From NCBI RefSeq assembly GCF_000204055.1, contig NW_006768768.1, positions 560,071-624,070 of the forward strand: a stretch of 64,000 nucleotides of DNA, in the 5' to 3' direction. Below the pieces are notes generated by a model. That model had not been told where the DNA came from, did not search any database, and saw only the letters and a list, made by a program, of their open reading frames with translations. Of the stretch, positions 11,611-22,590 are shown in pieces; the first letter of the stretch is position 1, and every line of letters starts with the position of its first letter. The stretch is from Melampsora larici-populina 98AG31. Taxonomy: Eukaryota; Basidiomycota; Pucciniomycetes; Pucciniales; Melampsoraceae. The translations under genes were made by a program, and so were the position numbers.

Positions 11611-12071
11611 TTCTGCAAAAGGAATCACAATAAGTAAAATGTTCGAAAATTCAACAAGTGTGAAAAGGATGACTCACAATCGAAAAGACCGAAACCCATG
11701 TCATCATCGGATTCCTCCTTCTCTTCTTTCTTCTCTTCGGCTTTTGGTGCAGCAGCATCACCACCAGCAGCAGGGGCAGCACCACCAACAGCAGGTGCGG
11801 CAGCGCCACCACCACCGGATCCAACATTGGTAAGCATATCCTTGATATCTTTTCCTTCAAGAGCCTAGAGGAAAATCAAACAGAATTATTAATCTGAAGA
11901 TTGAGGAATCGGAAAGGATTGATAAGTACACACCTTGGCGAGGAGAGTAGCCCAGATCGGTTCTACGTCGATCTTGGCAGCAGTGCAAAGGGTGTTAATC
12001 TTGTCTGCGGTGATTTCAAGACCCTCATCGGCGAGAATGAGGGCAGCGTAAGTGGTAGCAAGGTCGGCCAT
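11611..12071 (-). CDS. RPP1: 60S acidic ribosomal stalk protein P1
   Basis: Exons complement(11611..11612, 11678..11864, 11934..12071), 327 nt, 108 aa, the usual size of eukaryotic P1. The N-terminal four-helix dimerisation domain begins [20 protein letters not shown] and runs to [11 protein letters not shown] Gly/Ala/Pro hinge follows, then an acidic Glu/Lys stretch and the invariant C-terminal tail [11 protein letters not shown], which contacts elongation factors and, in other systems, ribosome-inactivating proteins. Both introns are canonical (gtgtgt..ctag; gtgagt..gcag). The second intron splits the stop codon: T before it, AA after it (11612-11611). P1 pairs with P2 on the stalk base P0 in the cytosolic 60S subunit. 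P1 rather than P2 is chosen from the [13 protein letters not shown] start. Confidence 0.95.
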
Positions 12072-13239
12072 TGTACTAGAACACGTAAGTCAATGAATGA
12101 TGAGCCAAGACTGAGCGTTGTCTGATGAGCTGAAAGCTTGAAAGTACCTAGGAATATTTGAAGCGAAAAGCCGATGATCGATTTAAGCCGTAGGGCGGAC
12201 CGTCGGTCTGTTCAATAGGTTGAGGGTGGTGGGTGCAGTGGTTGGCAGCGTAGGTCTCAAGTTTCCTACCGGCAGCACTTGCGTGAGAGTTAGGGTAAAG
12301 ATCGAAGCGTATGTCTCATCAGACTAGGGCTAAACCTATCAATTTCAGGGCCATTTGAGCGAAGACCTCTTACATCCCATATCCCTCGACCTCCCAAGTC
12401 CCATAACACATATAATTTCACAATATCTCCAGGATGAGAAAGATCTCGTCTGGAACTGAGATGACATTTGATTGCGGCATTGCGACCTAGTCGAACATGG
12501 CACCAACATGAAATTTAACCAAGACCACGATGAGCGTATATTTTTGCAGGTTTCATATTCACGGGATTGAATAGACAGCTCAAGGTTGAAGTGCCGAAGC
12601 TTTTATCAAACAAAATATCATCGAGGACTTCGAAATTGTCAATATGTATTGCATAGAGTGATTGCCAGAATGATACCTCAAGACTTAAACAACCTTTCTA
12701 AACATCTCAAGTTTTGGAAAGTGACACAAGTTATCACATTTCCTCTCAGAAAATCTTGAAAGACGATCGATTTGGATTGTTCATACATACATAGATGTTT
12801 GTCCACCTAGTGTATCTCTGACCAGCGCATAACTCTTGAACCAATTGAAGGTCAAAATTCATGAGGGAAGATTGGAAAAATGCGGTGAACAACAGCTAGA
12901 TGACCATTCCCCGTCAAATGCTAAGAACTCGATCTGATCAAACGGACCTCTGTGAATTATAGCCGACGGATTTGAAGATGCATTTAGATACGATTTTACT
13001 GCATCCGGGTAACATCGCTATGATTTATGTAGAGCGTATTTCTATAAGTTAACTTCTTCTAATAAAATGAACAGGCCTCATGTTGAAGAGGAGAGCATCA
13101 GGGATTAAAACAACGCATGCGACACATCAAGATGCAGTGGAATCATGAAAAAACGATTTGAGAAAGAAATACAAGGTTTGTATCAAGACATGAAGCAAAA
13201 TCTCTAGGAAAATTACGCCTCATTTGAAAGCTTTAACTC
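12072..13239. other. Intergenic between P1 and PHGDH
   Basis: This holds the P1 promoter side (12072 to about 12350) and, further right, the 3' flank of the phosphoglycerate dehydrogenase gene. I see no coding region or RNA gene. Confidence 0.5.
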
Positions 13240-14677
13240 CTAATATAGGATTCGTGTCTTGATATTACTGCTCGTTCCCGATATACGCTCAAAGAGAGAC
13301 GAGATTTCAGCTGTACTAACATCGGCCAATTGGCTAACTTGTATATCTGCTAATAGATAAGCAATATCACCTCTACTATCTGAATATTGTTTTTCTACAT
13401 TGTAATCTCCTACGATCGAATTGACGTTTTTGAGAACTCCGGGTTGATTTTGATGCACATGACAAACTCGAACATATCCAGTAGCAAGGATAGGTCGAAG
13501 TGTAACTTCTGGAAAGTTAACAGCTCCAATTGATGAACCAAAGGTAAGATAACGAATTAAAGCTTGTGCTACTTCTGCTCCAATTGCCCTCTGTGCTTCT
13601 TCTGTTGATCCTCCAATATGCGGTGTCAGAATAACGTTTGGTAGTTCTTGAAGTTCACTTGTCCAAGAGTTGAGTTCGTCATTGAAGTGTTCACCATTAC
13701 CAGCTGGCTCGTTAGGATAGACGTCTAGTGCAGCTCCAGCAAGTTGTTTGGTTTTGAGCGCCTTGACAAGAGCTGGGATGTCTACCACTTGACCACGTGC
13801 GTTGTTGATCAAGAAGCTTTCGGGTTTCATTTGTGCCAACTGAGCAGTTGAAATCATCCCGATGGTCTCAGGAAGCTCAGGAACATGAAGGGTGACAAAG
13901 TCAGCTACACTGAGCATTTCTTCCAAGTCTGACATCTGTCTTGCTGATCCAAGTGGCATGATCGGTACTACATCGTGATAAACTACTGACATTCCCATTG
14001 CTTCTGCCAAAACACTAAGTTGAGATCCAATGTGTCCATAACCGACAATACCTAAAGTTTTTCCTCGTACCTCCCAACATCCCTTTGACAACTTGTTCCA
14101 AACCCCACGATGAAGTTCAGCAGATCGATCGAAAAGTTGACGAGATAACGCGATGACTTCTCCTATGACTAATTCAGCAACTGAACGCGAGTTTGAGAAA
14201 GGTGAATTGAAGACAGAAATCCCGGCTGAGGCGGCGGCTGTGAGGTCGACCTGATTGGTACCAATACAAAAACAACCGATGACTAACAACTGTATTTTTG
14301 AAGAAAATGATATCAGTCTTTCCATAAAAGAATAAGATTTGGAGAAGAGAAAAGTGACGAACTTGACCAGCTACTTCTTTGATCACTTTAGCTGTTACTT
14401 TAGTCTTTGATCGAATCCCTAATCCAGAATAACCTCCACTCTTTATTTTCTCAATCAAATCATGTTCATTCAAAGCAGTCTTGACCTCATCCACCCCATA
14501 ACCTTGACCACGTAAGAGCTCGACCGCTAGACTATTGACGTTTTCGAGGAGAAGGATCTTGGTTGGACCAACTGCCCAAGGCGTTAAAAGCTTTCCTGAA
14601 CTGTCGTGTCTTGCATGGGTGGCCGATAAAGACTGTTTAGGAATGTCGGGAGAATGAGTAACGCTTGAGACTGTCAT
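13240..14677 (-). CDS. SER3: D-3-phosphoglycerate dehydrogenase
   Basis: Exons complement(13240..14289, 14363..14677), 454 aa, close to the ~469 aa of yeast Ser3/Ser33. It oxidises 3-phosphoglycerate to 3-phosphohydroxypyruvate with NAD+, the first committed step of serine synthesis in the cytosol. Visible motifs: Rossmann GYGHIG near residues 188-193, catalytic Arg in NNARG (~270), Glu in YPNEP (~299) and His in TPHIGGST (~329), then a C-terminal ACT domain (from about 373, GYVRVCHVHQNQPGVL) that in the family binds serine for feedback control. The 73-nt intron (gttcgt..acag) falls after residue 105 in phase 0. All catalytic residues are present. Start: the first ATG, giving an N-terminal extension like the yeast enzymes. 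Confidence 0.95.
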
Positions 14678-14867
14678 TTTGAATGTGATCTTGAAGTATA
14701 GGTTCTGATGATATCCAGTGGTTGAAGGGAGATGATCAAAAAAGTTGAAAGAAATCGGATCGGATCGGGGCAGAGTTACTCGTTCCTGATGACGTTTTTA
14801 TAGAGAGAAGCTCGCGTCAAAAAAAAGAGAACTGAGCGATAGTCCTATATATCACCAACGGTGTATA

Positions 14868-15150
14868 TCACATGGCTCATGATAAGCTACAGGATGCTAT
14901 GCAAGTTATTGCTTCAGAGCTTCTCCTTTCTCCACGCCCAACTCAATCAGCAATTATGCTATGTAGTAGAACCAATCCCCAAATGTTTTGCCTGGGTTCT
15001 GCACGGCAGGAGGATATCAAGATAAGAGTCTCTCCGCAAATGTTCTTGATTTCGGTCTTATCTTCTTTTCAACTATGATAACTTGATGGCAGTGATATGT
15101 TTTATTCTGCGCTAGAAACTTGTTTGAAATCTTTCATTCAAGCCAAGGCT
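14868..15150 (+). repeat. Dispersed repeat, copy 1 (pairs with 24.82-25.18 kb)
   Basis: Shares gataagctacaggatgctat (14881-14900), gttttgcctgg, a ctctccgcaa stretch and a long near-identical end (ctgcgctagaaact..ttgaaatctttcattcaagcc, to ~15150) with 24816-25185 in the same orientation. The family is unknown, possibly the relic of a larger element. Short open frames across it are not supported. Confidence 0.55.
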
Positions 15151-15233
15151 ACACCACGGGGCGACTTTGACCTGGGACCACATGAAATGTAAGTTGGGTA
15201 TGACCACACCAAGTGGTTGTTTAGAACAGGTGG

Positions 15234-16165
15234 TACACCACGGAGTGGTTTGGCCCATCTGCAGACGAGGACAGAGGCCGTCTGCAGACGGGCCTTTTTT
15301 AATATAGTCACGGACCGTCTGCAGAAGGGCTCCAGTCCCACTATCTGCAGACGGTCTTTTGAATACCGCCTACAGCCAGCCTACAGGTTGAGTGAAGACG
15401 GTAGACAGAGGGCCGACCACCGGTCTGGGTCTTGGGTCCTGCTCCACACCAATCCTCAATACACCACAGGGGTGTTTTGCCCGCCTGCAGGCGGTCCATC
15501 CAGGCCACCTGGAGACGGTCTGCCCTTCTGCAAAGGTAGGCGGTCTCCAGGTGGCCCTCACGCGCGACGTCTGGCAGGCACCTGCTGGGCTCGCCGGTAG
15601 GCTGGCTTGCTTGCGCCCGCTGGCGGGCTGTGATCTGCCTTCCGTACATCAAAAAAGCAGTTGTACACAGTATGTACATTAAGGACAGAACCATGTGTAG
15701 TCCTCAAGCAGAACTTCAGAATTTCCATGAAGGATTGGTTACTTTGTATAATTATATACAGAAACAAGCGACTCCGAGTTCAAACCTGAGCCAGGATCAT
15801 CACGAAAGACACCAATCATATCGTGATATTGGTTTCACAAGTGATTAGCGACTCTTGATGTCCTCCAGACTCGAACTTGACAATGATATCCCGTAAAAAC
15901 TACACTTGGCAACCTTCTTTCCAGGTCATTGATTGTTTTTTTTGCAAAGGTTTGACAAAATTAGCAGGCAGACAGGCCGCCACCGCGTATTTGGTCTGAC
16001 AATGGCCCAGAGGCCGACTACGGCCTCGATTTCTCTTGTCCATCTTCAGGCGGTCAGTGGGCCGCCGATCGATGGCCTGCCAGCCGGTCTACAGGTGGCC
16101 CTCAGGAATGACCATTCTCAGACTAAGAAAGGCCATCTCTAGACTCAAAGCCCCTCCGTGGTGTA
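15234..16165. mobile_element. TIR element, TACACCACGGAGTGG family, copy 1
   Basis: Begins TACACCACGGAGTGG (15234-15248) and ends CCCCTCCGTGGTGTA (16151-16165), near-perfect inverted ends. The interior is GC-rich with repeated ctgcagacgg/ccgtctgcag words, quite unlike the AT-rich flanks. Partial ends of the same type sit at ~15151 and ~15461, suggesting nested or tandem copies. No transposase is visible, so it is non-autonomous. Confidence 0.6.
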
Positions 16166-16720
16166 ATAGTCCAGTGAGATGGCTGCTAGCCTTGAAATTT
16201 GGCTAGCAGACAACTGATTCAAAGAATCAGAATAAAATCAATTTATCAATGCATTAAGGATCTCTTCAGACATACAAAGGTGATAACAATCAGTATAATG
16301 AGTATATAATATGAAGATACAAATTACTTTCTATTGAAACTAGATAAACATGTGAAAATCACAACTTTGTGTTTCAAAAACTTTGAAGTAAAATATAATT
16401 TTTCAATCGATTCTTTGTATTCTTTGTAAGTTTGATTTGTAGTTGGGTTCATATCAATCGATTCAAAAGATAAATTCAACATTGCAAAAATTGGATTAAT
16501 TGGTGTTACTGATCAAGTTCTACCAGCTCTTGTTATAATTTTTCAAGAAAAGGATCGATTCAGTAATTGAAATCAATTTCCCTAGATTTGACAGAATGAA
16601 AAGCAATTGACCATTCTTTGAAATCACTCAATTATTGATTTATGACACCTCGCTTTGTTATCATCGATCAAATTAGATTTCAACAAAAAGTGATCATGAT
16701 TTGTGGGTTGGATAGCTCGC
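16166..16720 (+). repeat. Segmental duplication, unit A
   Basis: About 500 bp of AT-rich DNA to the right of the TIR element (agtccagtgagatggctgc onward) matches 17765-18265 in order and orientation with many small changes (for example ctgatcaagttctaccagct versus ctgatcaaattccaccagtt). The TIR element and this flank were therefore copied together. Confidence 0.6.
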
Positions 16721-16736
16721 ATAAAACTTGTACTCA

Positions 16737-17502
16737 TTACGATGAATATCTCAGGTTTTGATATTTGATCCTGGTAAACTCAAGATTGATATTGACCTGA
16801 TATTTCATTGATAAAAAACTTGAAGGTGATTTGTATAATCTAGAAAGAGTTTGTTCTGGTAAATTGTGTAGGAATTCGGATAAACTTGAACTGATTTCGT
16901 TTTTATCTGTCTTTTCCATCTTGGAATGAATCAAATCAAATAGCAAATCGAATGAAGGTTGTGTGATCAATTGATTTGAAATGCTGAGCTGATCAGTTTG
17001 GTCGATCGAATCAAGCTAAGTTAGCCTAAGTGATTTGTTACCACCCATTAAGAATTGGTGATTTGATTGGGTTCTGATGATCCGATCAATTCTGAATGTA
17101 GTTGAACCTATTCCATTACCAATCTCACCATTTCATCTAAGAATCATTTCATTATCATTCAACCATCCAAAGACTCATAAGTTATTATCATCAACTTATG
17201 ATGGGAAAAAAGGTTGTGAATATCAGTCAAAAGTGTTTTTCATGAAAAGTCTGAATGATTGTGAGATCTCAAAGGGATGTTCTTCGATGATAAGTTTTCT
17301 TAAATGGTGTGAATGAAGATGAGACTTGATTTGATTGATTTGATTGATTTGATGATGATGAGATAGAAAGTATGAAGTTGATGATGGTGATGATGATGAG
17401 TTGAGATGGATTTGATGAAGTTGAAGTGGTTGAGAATGGTTTTGAGGAATCGATTGGTTGGTTGGTTGGTTGAGTGATGTCATGATTTGAAGTTGAGGTC
17501 AA
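16737..17502 (-). pseudogene. Possible broken gene, Ser/Gln/Asn-rich
   Basis: Two open minus-strand stretches may be exons of one gene: 17223-17483 (starting MTSLNQPTNQSIPQNHSQP, ending HPFEISQSFRLFMKNTF) and 16737-16970 (containing EISSSLSEFLHNLPEQTLSR). The sequence between them has stops in all frames and no clean phase-matched splice pair, although TLLTDIHNLFSHHKLMIITY is readable in a third frame. I know no matching family. A decayed gene is more likely than a working one. Confidence 0.3.
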
Positions 17503-17537
17503 GTTCAGTTAAAGCTTTATTAAATTTGACCTTATAA

Positions 17538-18265
17538 TACACCACGGAGTGGTCCGGCCCATCTGCAGACTGGGACGAAGGCCGTCTGCAGACGGGCCTT
17601 TTTTTATATAGTCACGGACCGTCTGCAGGTAGGCGCTGGTCCCACAGTATGCAGACGGCCTTTCAAATATCGCCTGTAGCCAGCCTGCAGGCCGACTGAA
17701 GATGGTATGCAGAGGATTGATCACCGGTCTGCACCGGTCTGGGACCTATTAAAGACCAGTCCTCAACAAAGTCCAGTGAGACGGCTGCAAGCCTCAATAT
17801 TCGGCTAGCCAACAGTTAATTCAAAGAATGAAAATAAAATTGATTCATCAATGGCTTAAAGGATTGTTCAGGAATATACAAATGTGATAATAATGAGTAT
17901 ATAATAAGAAGATACAAGTTGTTTTTAAAATATAATTTTCTAATCGATTCTTTGTATTTTTTAATTAAGATATAATTTTCCAATTGATTCTTCGTGGGTT
18001 TGATTTGTAGTCAATTTCATATCAACAGATTGGAGAAAAGAATCTAACATCATAGAAATGGTATCAATTTCTGCTACTGATCAAATTCCACCAGTTCTTG
18101 TTATAATCATTCAAAGAAAGAACAAAGTCAGTGATTGGAACCAGTCTTCCTAGATGTAATGAGAATCAATCGATCCCTTTTAAAAGCACCCAAGAGCCGA
18201 TTACTAATTTATGATGTATCATCATCGTTATTGTCGATTGAATGAGATTTCAACAAGAGTGGTAT
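17538..18265. mobile_element. TACACCACGGAGTGG element, copy 2, plus duplicated flank
   Basis: The left end TACACCACGGAGTGG is at 17538-17552 and the ctgcagacgg-rich interior follows copy 1 closely to about 17755. The right inverted end is missing: the sequence passes directly into the duplicated flank (agtccagtgagacggctgc at ~17770). This is a truncated second copy of the 15.2-16.7 kb unit. Confidence 0.55.
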
Positions 18266-18891
18266 GATTTTCAGATTGAAAAGATTGAATTTGAGGTTAT
18301 TATTACCCATGAAGGTCAATGAGACAGATACAATTTTGATTCAATCAGCACACTTACCTCATTACTCTCAAAGAGTACTACTCAATCAGCTTTATCACCT
18401 GTAGTCTAATTCAATCGGGCTTAGGTTGAATGGACGGTGTCGTTGATGAAAAAAACAAAGTAATTTAGTTTGATGAGTGCAGGAGCTGACCGATTGGTGC
18501 AATGTCAGTTTTTTGAGAAGTTTATTGAGAGCACAGAGATTAAATACCAGTAATCGAGTTTGGCTAAGATGACTGATGGAGGTAAAGAAGGTAGTGAGTC
18601 TTAATCATGATGAGATAACAATCTGGTTTCTAATTCTGTCAAGAGTGATTGATCCTGAATGAGTTTAAAACTGGGAGCCGACGGGAGTGATGCTAAAGCT
18701 GAAGAGTTTGATAAGTTGATTTGATGATTAGATTAAATGAAAGCAATGATAATATATCTTGATGCAGATTAGCAATTGAATGAAGTTAATCAATTTATTT
18801 GATTGAATTTGGTTCTGTTTCTGATATAAATGAACCTGCTGTTGATCGATGATGAAATGGTGGTTGATGGTGATGGGATTGATGAATCCAC
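18266..18891. other. Intergenic, no supported gene
   Basis: AT-rich, no coherent coding region. A minus-strand open frame at 18728-19021 crosses the TIR of the next element and is not supported. Confidence 0.4.
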
Positions 18892-18893
18892 TA

Positions 18894-19929
18894 TAGTGCA
18901 AAACAGCAAGACTCAACAAGCGCCGGATCGAGTTTTTTTGCTTTTTGGCGGGGCCGGGCCAAATTTCAAAATCCAAAAACAAATTATTTGTGTGTTGGAT
19001 ATGGCTTGATCGATTCCTCAATCACCTTCATCAACTCATACATACATCAGACCACCTCGGGATCTGACGACAATATGGAAGAAGAGCCATCTTCTGTTAT
19101 TCCGCCCAGAATCTCCTTCAATGCCTTCAAATCCAATGCCATCAACCTCCGGCTTCGCGTCGATCGAACCTGATCAGAATTTATCACTTTGGATTAACAA
19201 CATCAATCGTGCCTGGAGTCGACTCAATCAAACAATTGATCAAACTTCAGTTCATTAAGCTGATTACGCGATTAACACACTCTTCAATCAACTTGATGAA
19301 CAGAAAAAGTTCAACCCACAAATCCAAAAGCTCAATATTTCTAAACCTCATTTATCATCAATCAAAGAACCAAAACTCAAGTTCAAGTAAGTCACATGCT
19401 TTACTCACAAGTTATTTGGATGATGTCTGACAATTTTGCCCGACTGATAGATCAAGATGATAGGAATCACTAAACCTGACAAATAAGCTTGTACACACAA
19501 ATCAAGTGTATCAATTGCATTGAAGGGTCATTAGCACAGCTGTGATGAATATTGGCATCTGATGAGCTGAATTTCAACTTATTTCATTGTCATCTATTGC
19601 TTTGTGTGGCATAAATTTTGAAAAATTTACCTCACACACTTAAAATCCATTTCATTTTATCTTTTCTTCTCTCCCACAACTGCGTGCCACTTGACCGATC
19701 TATGTATATATTTTTTTATTCAAACTTGACCAAAATGAAGAAGTTGGTCTTTGGCAATCTCACACTGTTTTTGAGATTTGATCCTAATAAAATTCCCAAA
19801 CAGTTTTGAATAGCTGCCGATGAGCCCGTTTCAAAACTGAAATCAAATCCCAAAAAACTCGAAAAATGGCCCCGCACAAAGCTTTTGAAAAAAAACCCGA
19901 CACTTGTTGGGTTTTGCTGTTTTGCACTA
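18894..19929. mobile_element. TIR element carrying a gene fragment (Pack-type-like)
   Basis: A 1,036-bp element begins TAGTGCAAAACAGCAAGACT and ends with its inverse (reverse complement TAGTGCAAAACAGCAAAACC). The arms match for about 35 bp (roughly 85%) and share gcggggcc further in. TA lies immediately outside both ends (18892-18893, 19930-19931), fitting a TA target duplication. The interior holds a plausible coding relic instead of a transposase (see 19025-19450). The superfamily is not certain. Confidence 0.6.
19025..19450 (+). pseudogene. Captured gene fragment with a retained intron start
   Basis: One frame reads a protein-like sequence with PPRDLTTIWKKSHLLLFRP, then PSTSGFASIEPDQNLSLW and INNINRAWSRLNQTIDQT, one in-frame TAA, then ADYAINTLFNQLDEQKK up to IKEPKLKFK. 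It is followed by a canonical donor gtaagt near 19388 and a possible branch site and acceptor (ctgatag, ~19450). I do not recognise the parent gene. A retained intron boundary implies capture as DNA rather than by reverse transcription. The stop codon means it is no longer a working exon set. Confidence 0.4.
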
Positions 19930-20099
19930 TATTTAGGATGACCGGATGACAAGTGGACTTGAAACAATTTGAATGGACCCAAAGTACAAATGCTCCGAGC
20001 TGTCCCGAGTTCCCTTAAAAGCCATGTTAGGGAAATTCCGGATCAGGGATCAAGTCAAGCTTAGCTTGACTGATGCTTGCCTGCCGGCGGTATCAAGTC

Positions 20100-20595
20100 G
20101 AGCGGCAGCCATGTGACATGCGGCCGACTCAACTACAACGCACACCAGCTGCAGTCCGACTCCTGGCGGTACTCAATCGGACTGCAGCCAGTATGTAGCC
20201 GGTTCTTGCAGGCCAGTTTCAGGCCTTTTACAGGCCACTTTCAGGCGATTCTCCGGCCATTTCACGACCCCGACGATCTGCAGACCTCACCGACGCTTTT
20301 TCTGCTCAGAAACCACTCCGTGGTGTAAAAGATTTTATTACAAGGAAGAACAGTCTGGCAGACGTCTCACAGGCGCTCACCCACCCTTTTTCAGACTTAA
20401 CTACGCAGACCAGCTGCAGTCCGACTACCAATGGTACTCAATCGGACTGCAGCTGGTATGTAGCCGGTTTTCACAGACCATTTTCAGGCCTTCTACAAGC
20501 CATTTTCAGGCGGTTCTCCGGCAATTTCAGGACCCCGACCACTTGCAGACCTCACCGACCATATTTCTGCTCGAAAACCACTCTGTGGTGTAGCA
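20100..20595. repeat. Tandem duplicate ending in CCACTCCGTGGTGTA
   Basis: Two copies of about 200 bp (~20140-20331 and ~20408-20591) share accagctgcagtccgact, actcaatcggactgcagc, tatgtagccggtt, ttttcaggc words and gacccc..ctgcagacctcaccgac. Each ends with the inverted end of the TACACCACGGAGTGG family (CCACTCCGTGGTGTA, CCACTCTGTGGTGTA). They look like two right halves of such elements side by side. Confidence 0.6.
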
Positions 20596-22590
20596 GTGTG
20601 ACCGCAGCTACGTGGCCCTCACCCAAGCTTGTCGCCCGTTCTACACATGAGCTCGCTATGAGCAGCGAGATCACGTTACGTAATGTGATGGACCAGCCTA
20701 TTAGCGGGTGAGCTGATGCGTGTGAGGGGGACCTGTCAGCCAGGTGCTCAGCACCTGAATCAGCTTGGATGACTCAGATTCTTGAGAACCCAGCGATATT
20801 TGTACTTTACAATTTTTTGGTTTTTATTTTTATTTTTTAATTTTTTTGAGGGACAGTGACGTCACCGGTTTTTACTTCTCCAAATTCCATTGACCACCGT
20901 CGTTCTTCTATATGTCGTTCCGCACACGACCCCCTCAAACGTCTTCACTTCAATCAATCACAAGAAGTCTCACTCTCACATCTTCAATAGCGAGGTTCAT
21001 CAACTGCATCACATTAATGTAATAGATTGCAAGAACAAACTGGGTAACTTCATGGGTTTGTCTGTTTCTCACATCAATCTTGTCTGCTTGATTTTCTTTT
21101 GATCCTATCATATTCATTGATGCCCTTTATTGTCCTTTAGCAATATCAATTCACTTGTATCATTGTGAGTTTCCCTCTTTTTCTCTTCTTCAAAGGCTCA
21201 TTTTGATTTGGTCATGCTCGGCCCTTCCTATTTTGTTCTTATGACATTGTAATTTGATGATGCACAGATTGATGGCTTTGAAAATATCCTGGGTTCGATT
21301 ACTCTGTACTCAACCTTTAGAAGAAGAAGCGAAAAAGTTCAAAAGTTCTTTTATCAGGACTGTTTGTTCTTCTTTGTCTCTATCCAATGAATCATTTCTT
21401 ACAAAATCAAAATGAAAGTCATGAAGAATACATCGAGCAAAATGGACAGATGAATTTCAAAAGAACTTATAACACAATCGAACTTCATCATGCTACTTCA
21501 AAGCCGATGCTTCTGAAGTTCAATAAACAATCACTCAATTCAAAACCAAATGAAGTAGTCAACTTTTACCATTCTTTTTCATTTCTATTGGATCAGAGGA
21601 CTCAATAAAATCAGCTATAGTAAAACGAATGAAATCATTCAACAAAACGGATACACTCGAGACGAGGTCATTTCTTTCAGAGTAACAATCTACAAAAACT
21701 TAATAGATCAAGTGAGATGTTCTTGTTCTGAAACATCTTAACTTTATGATTCAAATTTACTGATTTCTTGGAACTACTTTTTATCTCATCCTTACTTTTT
21801 ATCCGACTCTCCCTTGTCCACAGATTGCTCAATCACTGGCTCGATCACCTGTTTGTATTAGGTAAGTAATGCACACATCTATTTGGCTTCTTGTCTCACA
21901 TTCAGTCATATCTACATCATCATTTCTTTTGATACGAAGATCCCCATTACCTTCAGATCTATTTTATTTTATTTGAGTCTTTCCCTCTCAATTTTTTGGC
22001 TGTACTCTTCCAATCTTATCTCTTGTATTAGCTTGGTATATGTGTGTAGTATTTCAGGGTTTTGCCAATGCAAATAGTAGATGAAATTGGTTATGCACAA
22101 TTTGGTCAGCAAAAAAACAGCCCATCCCAGTTTAAGTGGGCTGGCTATTAAGAACAAATAACACGGAATGAGCACTGAGGGGAATCACTCGACCTTTCAT
22201 TGGGTGATCAAGCCCGCACCATTGTCATATCAGATAAGTCTCCTTGTCACTGTGCGAGTCATTCCACCTCGTCATGATATGAGATTCTCACCTTGTTATG
22301 ATATGAGTCAGATTGGGTGAAGCTCACACTGGCTAGCACGTGTAGCTCACATCAGGTATGACGATGTAGACAGCACGTAGTGTGAAAATTCACGTGAGCG
22401 TCACGTGCCAGTGGCCCCATGGTGTAAGCTGAGGAGCAACTTTTGCATGAATGCAAGGGCTCCTGGATCAACTCACCTTGTAGCTCTGGTCACCAAAAAA
22501 ATCTGAGTAGCTTACATAAGCTTCGGTCTTATAAATTGGTCAGACGTCATTGATCCGCCTCTAACTCGATGGGGACAATTTCCATGAAAC
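20596..22590. other. Intergenic; one weak small ORF
   Basis: No firm gene. An ATG at 21272 opens a 47-codon frame (MALKISWVRLLCTQPLEEEA onward, stop 21413-21415) after a CT-rich leader; it could be a small gene or a gene remnant, but nothing supports its function. The 22210-22430 stretch is rich in cacgtg/gctcac words in both orientations and ends ccccatggtgtaa, resembling another decayed TIR end. Confidence 0.35.

Noticed and set aside
15138..15694. Several overlapping GC-rich ORFs on both strands
   Set aside because: They lie inside the TACACCACGGAGTGG element, overlap in opposite directions and show no domain; stop-poor because GC-rich.
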